A stretch of DNA of 64,000 nucleotides from Nitrincola tibetensis (GCF_003284585.1 NZ_QKRX01000004.1:304998-368997), one strand, 5' to 3'; counted from the stretch's first letter, positions 17,184-27,096 are shown. Notes: generated by a model from the letters alone, not told the origin. Program-made: numbers and translations.

Positions 17184-19520
17184 TCAAAATAAGGCAATTT
17201 GCGGCTGGATGACTTCATCAAATGACTCCCCCACAAAAGGAAGAATACTATCGGCTACAGGACGAAGTTGCTTTTCGATGTAATGTTGATAGTCCAGCCG
17301 ACCTTCAAAAATTTCTGCGGCTTCTGGTCCAATGAGGGTCACAACATAGGCCACAGTATCGCCTTGTCGAAGCGGCTCTGGCCAGCCTTTTTCTCGATAA
17401 TACTGATTCAATTGCCGGGCCGCCTTAACATGCGGGGGAATATTTCGCTGGTAATGAGATAAAGGACGACGCAAGCGACGGCGATACACCAATGCATCGT
17501 CTAACTCGCCGTTTAAAAGCGCTACTACCCGCTCCCTGACAAATGCCTGACAAGGCTGCCCCTCAAATACTCGCTGAAAAAGCTCATGCTGAAAGACTCG
17601 AGCTAAGGATGTCCAATCACTTCTGACTTGTTCCAGCCCTTTAAACACCAGTTCTGCTGTACCGTCACCTTGGCGCTTCAAACCTGCGTAGCGCTTTTTA
17701 CTTCCTTCTTCCGAATGACGCATGCGCGGCATCAGGAAACGCTCAAAGTGTGTTTCATATTGCAACTCTAAGGTGGATGTTAAACCAAACTCTTGCTGCA
17801 CTCGCTGCTGCCACCAAGTGTTTAAGCACTTGGCAAGCTCCGCGCCCTTTTCATCACACTCCTGAGTCATCACGTCATCACCCAGCCAGACGAACACCGA
17901 ATCCGTATCGCCATAGATAACCTCATAACCAAAGGTCTTCTCTATATAGCTCGCGGTTTGGGTGAGAATTTGGTGTCCTCTAAACGTGATTGATCCAGAG
18001 AGACGCTGATCATAGAAACGACAGACATCCGATCCCAACACCCCATAACACGCATTCATTTGAATTTTAATGGCCTGCGACATCGCTGCATTGCCCTGCT
18101 GCTTTGCCGCATCCCGTGCTTGCCATAAGCGCTCAATAATTCCCGGCAAAATAGAGTGTTCCTTTGAAAAGACGGCTCCCAAAAAACCGGGCACCGTATC
18201 GTCAGTATCTTGCTCGTTGCTATCCGCCACGCCCATTGTAAGTCCCAAAGGGTCAATCTTAAATGTTCGAATAATACTCGGGTACAGGCTTTTAAAATCC
18301 AGCACCAGCACATGACGGTACAACCCTGGCTTTGAGTCCATGACAAAGCCACCTGGGACTTTTGCACCTCTTTGACCCGACGCATATTCGGGCGCAACAA
18401 AACCGGCTCGATGTAAAGAAGGCAAATATAGATTGTCGAAGGCCTGTGCCGATCCTCCCACTTTATCAAGGCTCAAACCCGTTAAGCGCGTCCGCTCGGT
18501 TAAGTACTCAATCAGCCCCGTTTTTTGAAATATTTCAGTCACTAAGCGACAGTCTTCTAAGTTGTAACGTGCCAGTGCTTCTTGATCTTCAGCATAGAGC
18601 CTTTGAATCTCTTGCCCGCGATCATTCACGGACTCAATATCTTTTCCTCTCCCTAACAAGGCCTGCGCCACATACTCCAGCGAATAGCGTTCGAAGTGCC
18701 AAGTAGCGCCCTTGAGCGTATCAATACCATCTAACACCACTCGACCGTTCAAGCGAACATAGTGACGATTTCCCTGCTGTCGACGCTCTATGCGCAGTGC
18801 TTGCTGATCCCGACCAATCTGCAACGACACACCCAATGCTCGAGCCCGAGCATCGAGGACGCTTAAGTCAAAGCCAATAACATTCCAACCGATGATAATG
18901 TCAGGATCAAATAGGTGGATATGCTGCATTAACGAAAGCAGAAGCTGCTTTTCATCACGACAATAGATGATTGAGGAAGGCGTGTGCGCTTGCCCTACCA
19001 TCAACACTTTTTCAAATCCTGAGCCTTGAAGAGCAACGGATAAAATACGATTGGCGGTTAACGTCGTTTCAATATCTAGGGATAAGATACGAAACTGAGG
19101 TTGATAGTCACAAGCCTTCAAATGCACCCCTTTCGGGGTGTTACACACCTGAGCACCTGAAAAAATAAAACGTTCCATCAAATAGCGATCAACCGGACGA
19201 ATATCCTCTTCCATTAAGGTGATACGCTGAGCTTGTAAACGCTCCAAGGCCTCTCGGTAGGTTTTTAAATGGGAAAAATACAAGGCTGAAACAGGCCGTT
19301 GCAATAGATCCTTTAAAGGCAAATGACGCGCATACCAGCCTGTCAGTGGCTCTAAAATCTGCTGCACTTGCGCTTGCTGACTTTGCAAGACAAAACACAC
19401 CGCATGTTCGCCAGTCACGCGCACGACTTGAGCACCCTCATGGCTCTGCAGCCAATACTCAAGCAGCATTCCTTGCTCAGTATCACGTTGCTGGCGAGTC
19501 AGCGGAAATCCCTGAAACAC
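17184..19520 (-). CDS. polB: DNA polymerase II (family B)
   Basis: Damage-tolerant replicative-type polymerase with 3'-5' exonuclease. It is 778 residues (E. coli 783). Exo motifs: LSLDIETT near 148 and IIIGWNVIGFDLSVLD near 210. Polymerase motifs: LDFKSLYPSIIRTFKIDP near 409 and YGDTDSVFVWLGDD near 535. The start is a GTG at 19518-19520; the N-terminus (GFPLTRQQRDTEQG) aligns with the E. coli start, so it is correct. It lies 2 bp after mvaD, which makes it the last gene of the mevalonate operon. No LexA box is seen ahead of it. Confidence 0.96.
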   Translation of the reverse strand: MFQGFPLTRQQRDTEQGMLLEYWLQSHEGAQVVRVTGEHAVCFVLQSQQAQVQQILEPLTGWYARHLPLKDLLQRPVSALYFSHLKTYREALERLQAQRITLMEEDIRPVDRYLMERFIFSGAQVCNTPKGVHLKACDYQPQFRILSLDIETTLTANRILSVALQGSGFEKVLMVGQAHTPSSIIYCRDEKQLLLSLMQHIHLFDPDIIIGWNVIGFDLSVLDARARALGVSLQIGRDQQALRIERRQQGNRHYVRLNGRVVLDGIDTLKGATWHFERYSLEYVAQALLGRGKDIESVNDRGQEIQRLYAEDQEALARYNLEDCRLVTEIFQKTGLIEYLTERTRLTGLSLDKVGGSAQAFDNLYLPSLHRAGFVAPEYASGQRGAKVPGGFVMDSKPGLYRHVLVLDFKSLYPSIIRTFKIDPLGLTMGVADSNEQDTDDTVPGFLGAVFSKEHSILPGIIERLWQARDAAKQQGNAAMSQAIKIQMNACYGVLGSDVCRFYDQRLSGSITFRGHQILTQTASYIEKTFGYEVIYGDTDSVFVWLGDDVMTQECDEKGAELAKCLNTWWQQRVQQEFGLTSTLELQYETHFERFLMPRMRHSEEGSKKRYAGLKRQGDGTAELVFKGLEQVRSDWTSLARVFQHELFQRVFEGQPCQAFVRERVVALLNGELDDALVYRRRLRRPLSHYQRNIPPHVKAARQLNQYYREKGWPEPLRQGDTVAYVVTLIGPEAAEIFEGRLDYQHYIEKQLRPVADSILPFVGESFDEVIQPQIALF

Positions 19521-19522
19521 GT

Positions 19523-20521
19523 TTAGATCAAACCGAAGGGATGAATCACTTCAATGTCTGGAAAATGAGCGAGCACATCATCGGCTGACGCCCTCTCGAA
19601 CAATAATTTGAGATTAGGCCCTGCATCCATGGTGAAATACACAGGCAAACCTTGCGCTCGCAGCTTCCAAACAGTCTGCATGGCCATCAAAGATTCAGGC
19701 TGCCAATAGACTAAGGGTGGCCATGATGCCATCATTGTCGCATGCATGGACATGGCATTATGCTCCGCTTTAGCACCGAGACCTTCAAAGTCATGCGCGC
19801 TTATGGCGTCTTTAATCGCCTGAATATCCATTGCTGCCTGTATCGGCCAACTCTGATACAAATGCGCTGTCTCTAACGTGCGTTGCATGCCACTTCGTGA
19901 GTCTGTTGCTTTCTCTCGTGCATCAACCTTAACTAGACCAATACACAAGCCTGACCAAGTTTCAGACAAGGGAGTGGCGTAACTATCTAAACCATCAGCT
20001 CGCTCACCCATCTGCCACTCAACAAATCCATCAAACAAAGAACGACACGCACTGCCGCTCCCTAAACGCGCCAACACAGATAACTGCTGAGCATCAAGAT
20101 GTAGCTGAAAACTGTCATTCACCGCCAGGGCTAAAGCAGCAAAGCCTGAAGCGGAAGACGCTAACCCTGCTGCCGTTGGGATTGAGTTACGTGTTTCAAC
20201 TTTGAAGTGAGTTGGCTTAGACTGTCTAAACAGATCCAAAAAAAGTGATACCCGCTTACTAAATGCCGAATCCTCGGATAAACACAAACCATTTAGCCAC
20301 ACCTCATCTTCGTCATGGTCGATAGGTGTTAAGCACGTATGGGTTCCCAAATGAGCCAGAGATACCGATAAGGAAGGATTGATAGGAAGGTTGAGCAGCT
20401 TATCCCGCTTACCCCAATACTTGCAGAGAGCTATATTACTGGGAGCAAACTTCTCTTCAGACTTAACTGGACTCACGCCTGCGTTTAACCAAGGTTTTAC
20501 TATTTCATGTGGCGTCATCAT
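19523..20521 (-). CDS. mvaD: Diphosphomevalonate decarboxylase
   Basis: ATP-dependent decarboxylation of mevalonate diphosphate to isopentenyl diphosphate, the last step of the classical mevalonate route. It is 332 residues of the GHMP fold, with the family motif NIALCKYWGKRDKLLNLP near residue 30, the glycine/serine ATP loop GLASSASGFAALALA near 115, and FTMDAGPNLKLL near the C-terminus. It is downstream of the two kinases. The start ATG has GGAGG about 13 nt upstream, overlapping the end of the preceding gene. Confidence 0.94.
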   Translation of the reverse strand: MMTPHEIVKPWLNAGVSPVKSEEKFAPSNIALCKYWGKRDKLLNLPINPSLSVSLAHLGTHTCLTPIDHDEDEVWLNGLCLSEDSAFSKRVSLFLDLFRQSKPTHFKVETRNSIPTAAGLASSASGFAALALAVNDSFQLHLDAQQLSVLARLGSGSACRSLFDGFVEWQMGERADGLDSYATPLSETWSGLCIGLVKVDAREKATDSRSGMQRTLETAHLYQSWPIQAAMDIQAIKDAISAHDFEGLGAKAEHNAMSMHATMMASWPPLVYWQPESLMAMQTVWKLRAQGLPVYFTMDAGPNLKLLFERASADDVLAHFPDIEVIHPFGLI

Positions 20522-20530
20522 TGCTACGTT

Positions 20531-21493
20531 TTAGCCTCCAATAACCTCTGTGCCTTGATTCGATATTTTCAGTGCAAAGGCTTGCTCACCCACGCTTTGC
20601 TGAGCCTGACCTAAAGCAATCACACAGTCGCCTAAACCTGAACCTGAAATTTTACACCCCAATACACCCGGCTGCATACGTAATTGATAGATCATCATCG
20701 ACAGAGTCTGATCATTGACACCAAGCGCATCCATGAGTCCCTGATAGACGTTCATCAAGCTGCCTAGCCTCGGCCAATCCTGTTCAAGGATCGCTAAACG
20801 TGCCTGTTCTGTTGTCTGATTCATCAACTGATAGAGTGAATTAAGTAAAGCAGGCTGGCTCTGCCACTTTTTCTCAATCAAGCGGATGACGTCCGGGGTT
20901 TTCATTTTATAGCCAGAGTAAAATAAAGCGATATCTGGCTGACCACTTATCCCTTCCAAGGAGTAAGGCATATAACGATACGCCACGATACCGCCTTTTA
21001 AACTCGCCGCTAAATCAGTGCCTGAGCCGCGCCCACCTTGAACTGCATGAATAACGTCTAACCCTCGCTTAAACAGGGTGTCCACCCCTAACCGGGAGCC
21101 CGTAATTTCATTCAGAGCCACCATCATCGCCGCCGTGACCGCCGCAGACGAACCCAGCCCAACTTGATGAGAAAATTCTGCCCGTATTTTAATATCCAGG
21201 CCTTGGTAAAGTTCTGCATCCCATGCCTTGATCGAGGCTAACACAAAACTTAATCGAGCATCTTCCGCTAAACTATCGCGCGTTGATTGATATTGACCTA
21301 ATGAAGAATCTATAGTCACCTGCTCATCATCACGCAGACGAACACCGATATAGACAAAGACATCCACAGCACAAGCCAAGGCAAGATGGCCATAAAGAAC
21401 CGCATGCTCACCCATCAGCATTAAACTACCGGGTGCCGACACACAAACAGGAAAATCCTGAAACTCAGAACGGATAGGCGCCTTGATACTCAA
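20531..21493 (-). CDS. GHMP kinase, probable phosphomevalonate kinase
   Basis: 320 residues with the three GHMP motifs: SAPGSLMLMGEHAVLYGH near residue 19, GLGSSAAVTAAMM near 112, and KISGSGLGDCVIAL near 285. The segment GGRGSGTDLAAS resembles the GSG-x-D-AA motif of phosphomevalonate kinases, which is why I assign the second kinase step to it; the assignment against the neighbouring kinase is tentative. The start is a TTG at 21491-21493 because no ATG precedes motif 1. It overlaps the upstream kinase by 29 bp, so they are coupled. Mevalonate kinase is the alternative. Confidence 0.72.
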   Translation of the reverse strand: MSIKAPIRSEFQDFPVCVSAPGSLMLMGEHAVLYGHLALACAVDVFVYIGVRLRDDEQVTIDSSLGQYQSTRDSLAEDARLSFVLASIKAWDAELYQGLDIKIRAEFSHQVGLGSSAAVTAAMMVALNEITGSRLGVDTLFKRGLDVIHAVQGGRGSGTDLAASLKGGIVAYRYMPYSLEGISGQPDIALFYSGYKMKTPDVIRLIEKKWQSQPALLNSLYQLMNQTTEQARLAILEQDWPRLGSLMNVYQGLMDALGVNDQTLSMMIYQLRMQPGVLGCKISGSGLGDCVIALGQAQQSVGEQAFALKISNQGTEVIGG

Positions 21494-22457
21494 TCTCTAA
21501 TTCTCCCCAAATATAGTGAGCGGGTAAGTCTAATTGATTGGGTGTGCCTTCAGGCAACCAAACCAGCAACAGTCCCGCATGAGGTCCACGAATACAACCA
21601 GCACCTGCAATTTTGGCAGCACCACCCGCTTGTTCTATCCGCCGAACCCATGACTGAATAACGCTGGGCACAACACCGATACGCTCTAATAACCGCTGAT
21701 TTTGTTGTATGAGTGCAGGGATCTTGTCAGGTTGCGCTTCAATAAATGAATGAGTGACACCTGCAAACTCCTGCCAAATACTCGATTGGGCAAATGACTT
21801 ACGGACCTGCTCAACGCACTCCCCCGTACTGCTCGAAGGTGCGCCAGTGTAAATCCAAAAACACCCTGACGGTAACCGCAAATGATCACAGCGGAGCACC
21901 TCTTGCTGTTGCAAGCGAATAATCCCGCCGTAAGAAACACTAGCTGCATCAATTAAACTGCCGCGGCCATGCTGAAGTCGCTCACAAAATCGAACCTGCT
22001 CAACAAACTCTGTCAAAGTTAACGACTGAGAGCCGAACAAACTCAATAAGCACGCAATAACAGAAGCTGATGAGCCCATACCAGACCCTAGCAATAAATC
22101 AGATGTTACATGCAAAGTCCCAGAAGCTCTTTCAATATCAGAACCAATTGATACGGCAAGTGTATAAAGCAATAATTGCGAGGGATGATCGAGGAGTTGC
22201 TGAACCGACAAATCCCCCTTTATAAACGCCTGATAACGTGCATCAAGCCTATGCTTCAATTGAATTAAATCGGCGATTGGAAAAGGGGGAAATGCGGCAG
22301 AGGCATGGGATATGTGCCCCTCCAGAAAACCTGAGGCATTTGGCTCAAATTCGGCACGGGTATGGCGACGAAGCGCCAGACTAACGGCAGGCGCCCCATA
22401 GACAACAGAGTGCTCACCACTCAGAATTAACTTACCGGGTGCCAATGCTGACATCAT
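21465..22457 (-). CDS. GHMP kinase, probable mevalonate kinase
   Basis: 330 residues. Motif 1 APGKLILSGEHSVVYGAPA near residue 6 is the classic mevalonate-kinase start; motif 2 is LLGSGMGSSASVIACLL near 121, followed by HGRGSLIDAASVSYGG in the place of the HGxPSGID substrate loop, and motif 3 is KIAGAGCIRGPHAGLLL near 288. It would phosphorylate mevalonate at O5. There are two adjacent ATG codons (22455-22457 and the next). It lies between mvaS and the second kinase in the mevalonate operon. Confidence 0.75.
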   Translation of the reverse strand: MMSALAPGKLILSGEHSVVYGAPAVSLALRRHTRAEFEPNASGFLEGHISHASAAFPPFPIADLIQLKHRLDARYQAFIKGDLSVQQLLDHPSQLLLYTLAVSIGSDIERASGTLHVTSDLLLGSGMGSSASVIACLLSLFGSQSLTLTEFVEQVRFCERLQHGRGSLIDAASVSYGGIIRLQQQEVLRCDHLRLPSGCFWIYTGAPSSSTGECVEQVRKSFAQSSIWQEFAGVTHSFIEAQPDKIPALIQQNQRLLERIGVVPSVIQSWVRRIEQAGGAAKIAGAGCIRGPHAGLLLVWLPEGTPNQLDLPAHYIWGELEIEYQGAYPF

Positions 22458-22482
22458 GAACTAACGTATTTAAATATGCCGC

Positions 22483-23649
22483 CTAACAGACGACATATTC
22501 TCGCTTATGTTGATGAATCGCGGCTAAGCGAAAGCGACCTAACGTGGCTTTCGGTATCTCAACAGACTCGCCTTGGCGAGGGTCAGGATAACGATACAAG
22601 GCTAGATACTCATCATAGTTAAGCTCTTGGCGTTGAGCCAACATATTCATATGGCGCTCAGTATGCAAGCAGGCCTGATACCCTTCTTGGATAGAGCCAC
22701 TAAAAAACTCAGCGACGCACCCGGAACCATAACTAAAAAATCCAACTTTTTTACCCGCCAGATTTTCTTTCACGTTATCCAGAAGCGAACACAAACCAAT
22801 GTAAATCGACGCTGTATAACTATTACCAATAATTTGATTATAGCGAAGCGTGGGTTGTATTTGTGCCTCAATCCCTTCAGCCGACAACTCAGATTGATTT
22901 GATTTCGCTAAGTGCTGATGCGCTTTTTGTGCCATCCGACTAAACGGCAAGTGGTAACAAAAATAACTAAAATCATTGAAGCCAATTCGACTGACCTCAG
23001 AAAAACTATCCCAGGTTTTTTTCAATGCTTTTAAATATATTTTTGTAGAGTACTTACCATCAACCAAGGCTGTGGAACGATAATTAGGCCGCCAAAAATC
23101 CATAACGTCATCGGTGTAATTACCGACTTCCGCATCAATCGCCATAATGCGTGGATTATGGCTAACCAACATGGCAACTGCACCACAGCCTTGCGTCGCC
23201 TCGCCTGGCGTATCAAGATCATAACGTGCGATATCCGACGCGATCACCAACACCTTAGTGGATGGCTGACGCGCAACCAAGGCACAAGCCATCTGCAATG
23301 CAGCCGTTGCACTGTAACAGGCCTGCTTCAATTCAACCACTCGACAATTTGCATTCAACCCTAATAAGCGGTGCACATAAATACCGGCAGCCTTGGATTG
23401 GTCAATACCTGTTTCTGTGGCCAACAATAGAGTTGAAATAGCGTTTGTCCCTATACGCTCGATCAAAGGTAAAGCGGCGTTTGCGGCCATCGTCACGATG
23501 TCTTCATCGTGCGTTGCCATTGCCATCTTCTCTTGACCGATACCGGTATAGTACTTCTCTGGGTCAGTTTGCTGCTTGGCAGCCAACGTCCTTAAATCAA
23601 GATAAAAATTGGACGTATAAAAACTGATTTCGTCTATACCCACTGACAT
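22483..23649 (-). CDS. mvaS: Hydroxymethylglutaryl-CoA synthase
   Basis: Condenses acetoacetyl-CoA and acetyl-CoA to HMG-CoA. It is 388 residues of the bacterial thiolase-fold type. Catalytic residues are visible: Glu in LLLATETGIDQSKA near 79, the nucleophile Cys in ELKQACYSATAALQMAC near 111, and His in FCYHLPFSRMAQKA near 234. GAGGA lies upstream, overlapping the stop of the isomerase gene. No acetoacetyl-CoA thiolase gene is present in the cluster, so it must come from elsewhere. Confidence 0.96.
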   Translation of the reverse strand: MSVGIDEISFYTSNFYLDLRTLAAKQQTDPEKYYTGIGQEKMAMATHDEDIVTMAANAALPLIERIGTNAISTLLLATETGIDQSKAAGIYVHRLLGLNANCRVVELKQACYSATAALQMACALVARQPSTKVLVIASDIARYDLDTPGEATQGCGAVAMLVSHNPRIMAIDAEVGNYTDDVMDFWRPNYRSTALVDGKYSTKIYLKALKKTWDSFSEVSRIGFNDFSYFCYHLPFSRMAQKAHQHLAKSNQSELSAEGIEAQIQPTLRYNQIIGNSYTASIYIGLCSLLDNVKENLAGKKVGFFSYGSGCVAEFFSGSIQEGYQACLHTERHMNMLAQRQELNYDEYLALYRYPDPRQGESVEIPKATLGRFRLAAIHQHKREYVVC

Positions 23650-23664
23650 ATCTGCTAAAGTTCC

Positions 23665-24696
23665 TCAACGCTCTTCAACAATAAGCGCTTTGTTCCTGTA
23701 CAGTGCTGAAAAATCTGACGTACCGAGCAGAAACATCGCCGTAACAAATTCACGCCGCAGTTTTTCGATTGCAGCTATGACCGCATCCGCTGATTCCATG
23801 GCAGGTTGTAATAATGGAGCTGCCACCCCGCAAAGCGAGGCGCCGAGTATAACAGATTTCGCCATATCAATCCCATCTCTTATACCGCCGCTAGCAATCA
23901 ATGTGGCCTGATCCAAAAATGGCTCGGCCAATTTCAACGCTAAAGGCGTTGGCACCCCCCAATCCTGGAACTTCAAACCTAAATCAGATACGTCGGACTG
24001 ACGACGATGGTGCTCAATGCGACTCCAAGATGTCCCCCCACTACCAGCAACATCAAAGTAACGAACTCCCGCCGCTAACCCTAAACGAATATCGGCTGGC
24101 GATAATCCTGAGCCCACTTCTTTTAAAATAATAGGCAGTGCTAAACTTTGCTGTAGTGATTGAATAGCAACAGAAAGGCCAGAAAAATTCGTATCCCCTT
24201 CAGGCTGAATAGCCTCTTGCAGGGGGTTCAAATGCAAATAAAGCGCATCGGCTTGCAAAACATCTAAAGCGCGCAGGACTTCTTCATAACCCACGCCGTA
24301 ATTCAACTGCACCGCACCTATATTCGCAAACAAAGGAACGGAAGGTGCAAACTGGCGAAGTGAGAAGCTCTCTTTTGCGGCCTCAGATGAAAACATCACC
24401 CGCTGCGATCCAACGCCCATTGCAACCTGACAAGACTCTGCTGCAAGAGCGAGGTTTTTATTAATGTGTCTAACAAGCTCGTGATCCCCCCCCGTCATTG
24501 ACGAGATCAACAAAGGGAAGCTAAGTCGTTTGCCTAAAAATTCCACACTGGGATCAATTTCAGCAAGAGACACTTCTGGCAACGCACGGTGTGTCAAACG
24601 AATTCGGTCGAAATAAGCGCCTTGACGATCCGTCTCCGGATCTTGCTCAATCACTCGAATATGTTCGATTTTCCGCTCGTTGGTTTGATCGCTCAT
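23665..24696 (-). CDS. fni: Type 2 isopentenyl-diphosphate isomerase (FMN-dependent)
   Basis: Interconverts IPP and DMAPP using reduced FMN. It is 343 residues, the normal length. TIM-barrel signatures: LLISSMTGGDHELV near 59, AMGVGSQRVMF near 93, LHLNPLQEAIQPEGD near 152 (the conserved Gln), and FDVAGSGGTSWSRIEHHR near 217. ATGA overlap with the HMG-CoA reductase gene upstream; TTGGAG is the ribosome site. The non-homologous type 1 enzyme is excluded by these motifs. Confidence 0.95.
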   Translation of the reverse strand: MSDQTNERKIEHIRVIEQDPETDRQGAYFDRIRLTHRALPEVSLAEIDPSVEFLGKRLSFPLLISSMTGGDHELVRHINKNLALAAESCQVAMGVGSQRVMFSSEAAKESFSLRQFAPSVPLFANIGAVQLNYGVGYEEVLRALDVLQADALYLHLNPLQEAIQPEGDTNFSGLSVAIQSLQQSLALPIILKEVGSGLSPADIRLGLAAGVRYFDVAGSGGTSWSRIEHHRRQSDVSDLGLKFQDWGVPTPLALKLAEPFLDQATLIASGGIRDGIDMAKSVILGASLCGVAAPLLQPAMESADAVIAAIEKLRREFVTAMFLLGTSDFSALYRNKALIVEER

Positions 24697-25730
24697 GAGC
24701 GCTCCAATTTAATATGCGCTTCCATCAACTCACCAGGATTGGTTTGAGCTGATAACAATGACAACTCACCACACAAGACAACAGCACCACAGATTGCGGC
24801 TAAGCGTCGAGCATTTTCTCCAGGCTGTCGATCCGCCTTACAGCCAAGCCGAGTTAAGTTTTCTTCAACAAAATCGATCCCTTTACCATTGCCAACACTG
24901 CCAACGATGACATTGGGCAAGGTACATGAGAAGTATAAATCGCCCTGCCTGACCTCAGCATGAACAATGCCTTGCGATCCTTCAATGATATTGGCAGCGT
25001 CTTGCCCAGTTGCCAGATAAAACGCCAGCAACATATTGGCATAATGTGCATTAGCACTACGAATACCACCAGCAATTAGAGTACCAATTAGATTCTTTTT
25101 AATGTTTAAATCAACAACCTTCTCAGGTGTTGTATTTAAACGACGCTCACAGATATCCCGTGGAATGAGTATTTCACTCACGACATACTTCCCACGTCCA
25201 AGAATACCGTTTACGGCTGTCGCTTTTTTGTCGGAGCAATAATTGGCTGAAATAGATGAGTAACGCAGCTGAGGGTACTCGGTTAGAATCCAAGGTATCA
25301 GCTTATCTGCCGCATTCGTCACCATATTGTGACCGGAGGCATCGCCCGTGGTGAACTCTAGACGTAAATACATCAAGTTACCGACCACTTGGCTATGCAT
25401 ATCGATAAGCTTAGCAAAACGACTGCTTTTGGCCACCACTGCATTCAACTCTGGCTGGCGCTGCTTAATTGACACCAAGGCTTGATGAGCCGCCCATGCA
25501 TCCTCTGCTTCGAGCAAAACTGAGCGTGTCATTCGCTCATCGATGACATTGGTCCGAATACCCTCAGTGAGCATAGAAACCCTTGCACCACGCCCCACCG
25601 AATGCCATAAGGGAACTTCGTAGGTTGCGAGCGGCACACTCACCTTTTCATTTAAGGTTTCACCCGTGATTTTAAGCGGGCCAACCCAGCGCATAGGAAT
25701 AGGGGCTTGAAGTAGCTTGTGAGATTTCAT
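24693..25730 (-). CDS. mvaA: Hydroxymethylglutaryl-CoA reductase, class I-like
   Basis: Reduces HMG-CoA to mevalonate, the committed step. It is 345 residues without membrane helices. Catalytic positions can be matched to the class I enzyme: Glu in PLATYEVPLWHS, Lys in NYCSDKKATAVN near 166, Asp in GQDAANIIEG and His in LMEAHIKLERS at the very end. The usual DAMGMNM motif reads GDASGHNM, with two methionines replaced. The NYCSDKK and ILGRGKYVVSE segments resemble class I (NADPH, eukaryote/archaeal) more than the class II enzymes of most bacteria. First gene of the operon. Confidence 0.93.
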   Translation of the reverse strand: MKSHKLLQAPIPMRWVGPLKITGETLNEKVSVPLATYEVPLWHSVGRGARVSMLTEGIRTNVIDERMTRSVLLEAEDAWAAHQALVSIKQRQPELNAVVAKSSRFAKLIDMHSQVVGNLMYLRLEFTTGDASGHNMVTNAADKLIPWILTEYPQLRYSSISANYCSDKKATAVNGILGRGKYVVSEILIPRDICERRLNTTPEKVVDLNIKKNLIGTLIAGGIRSANAHYANMLLAFYLATGQDAANIIEGSQGIVHAEVRQGDLYFSCTLPNVIVGSVGNGKGIDFVEENLTRLGCKADRQPGENARRLAAICGAVVLCGELSLLSAQTNPGELMEAHIKLERS

Positions 25731-25756
25731 AGGTTACTGAGTCAAAGAAACGACGA

Positions 25757-25785
25757 ATTTTAGCGACCCCTTCGGGCTTATGCAA
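25757..25785 (-). promoter_or_regulatory. Predicted promoter of the mevalonate operon
   Basis: TTGCAT (-35, 25785-25780) and TAAAAT (-10, 25762-25757) with a 17-bp spacer on the minus strand, 27 bp before the reductase start. It would drive mvaA through polB. Confidence 0.6.
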
Positions 25786-25821
25786 TCATCGACTTAGGGT
25801 TAAAGATGCATTCATTGTAAC

Positions 25822-25848
25822 AAAAAGGACCCGTCATGGGCCCTTTTT
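25822..25848 (-). terminator. Rho-independent terminator of argG
   Basis: On the minus strand AAAAAGGGCCC-ATGAC-GGGTCCTTTTT forms an 11-bp stem (one G-U) ending in a T-run. It separates argG from the mevalonate operon promoter. Confidence 0.9.
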
Positions 25849-25872
25849 CAGTGTATTTGAGTACTGACGTTA

Positions 25873-27096
25873 CTAATCTAGCAGGTTTCTACCTTTGCTC
25901 GCCGCAATACGCATACGCAGCGCGTTCAACTTGATAAACCCTTCAGCATCTTTTTGATTGTAAGATCCCGCATCGTCCTCGAACGTAGCAATGCTTTCAT
26001 CAAAAAGACTATCAACTGAGCGACGTCCAACCACTGACACAGCCCCTTTGTACAACTTGATGCGAACATCACCGTTCACATGACGCTGACTGTAATCGAT
26101 CATCTGCTGCATCATTTTGCGCTCTTCTGACCACCAGAAACCATTGTAGATCATCTCAGCATAACGCGGCATGAGCGCGTCTTTGAGGTGAGCCACTTCG
26201 CGATCCAAGGTAATCGACTCTATCGCACGATGCGCTTTCAGCATGATTGTTCCACCCGGTGTTTCATAACATCCGCGTGATTTCATACCCACAAAGCGGT
26301 TTTCAACGATATCTAAACGTCCAACACCGTTCGCACCACCGACCTTATTCAAGGTTTCAAGTACTGTTGCAGGGCTCATGGCTTCGCCATTAATCGCAAC
26401 GATATCACCTTTAGCGTAAGTAAGCTCAAGATAGGTCGCTTGATCTGGCGCTTCTTCAGGACTAACACTCCAGCGCCACATATCATCTTCCGCCTCAGCC
26501 CAAGGCTCCTCTAACACACCACCTTCATAGGAAATGTGCAGAAGGTTCGCATCCATTGAGTAAGGTGATTTCTTTTTCTTGTTGCTGAAATCAACTGGGA
26601 TGTTTCGCTCTTCGCAGTACTGCATGAGTTTTTCACGCGAGGTTAGATCCCACTCACGCCATGGTGCAATCACTTTAACACCTGGTTTTAGAGCATATGC
26701 TCCCAACTCAAAGCGTACTTGATCGTTACCCTTACCCGTTGCACCATGAGAAATCGCATCAGCGCCCGTCTCGTTCGCAATTTCAATCAGACGCTTTGCA
26801 ATCAATGGGCGTGCGATTGAGGTTCCAAGCAAATACTCACCTTCATAGATGGTATTGGCACGGAACATTGGAAATACGTAGTCACGGACAAACTCTTCAC
26901 GCAGGTCTTCGATGTAAATTTCGTTTACACCCAAGGCTTCAGCTTTTGCACGTGCTGGCTCAACTTCTTCGCCCTGCCCTATATCAGCCGTAAAGGTCAC
27001 CACCTCACAGCCATAGGTATCTTGTAGCCAACGAACAATTACAGATGTATCCAGGCCGCCAGAATAGGCTAAAACGACCTTTTTAATATCGGACAT
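25873..27096 (-). CDS. argG: Argininosuccinate synthase
   Basis: ATP-dependent joining of citrulline and aspartate in arginine synthesis. From the ATG at 27094-27096 (GGAG upstream) it is 407 residues; the frame is open 23 codons further but that part is not conserved. The N-terminal PP-loop is [14 protein letters not shown], with [16 protein letters not shown] near 115 for citrulline/aspartate binding and [15 protein letters not shown] near 175. It lies next to motY in the same orientation, as in Pseudomonas, but separated by 107 bp. Confidence 0.97.
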   Translation of the reverse strand: MSDIKKVVLAYSGGLDTSVIVRWLQDTYGCEVVTFTADIGQGEEVEPARAKAEALGVNEIYIEDLREEFVRDYVFPMFRANTIYEGEYLLGTSIARPLIAKRLIEIANETGADAISHGATGKGNDQVRFELGAYALKPGVKVIAPWREWDLTSREKLMQYCEERNIPVDFSNKKKKSPYSMDANLLHISYEGGVLEEPWAEAEDDMWRWSVSPEEAPDQATYLELTYAKGDIVAINGEAMSPATVLETLNKVGGANGVGRLDIVENRFVGMKSRGCYETPGGTIMLKAHRAIESITLDREVAHLKDALMPRYAEMIYNGFWWSEERKMMQQMIDYSQRHVNGDVRIKLYKGAVSVVGRRSVDSLFDESIATFEDDAGSYNQKDAEGFIKLNALRMRIAASKGRNLLD

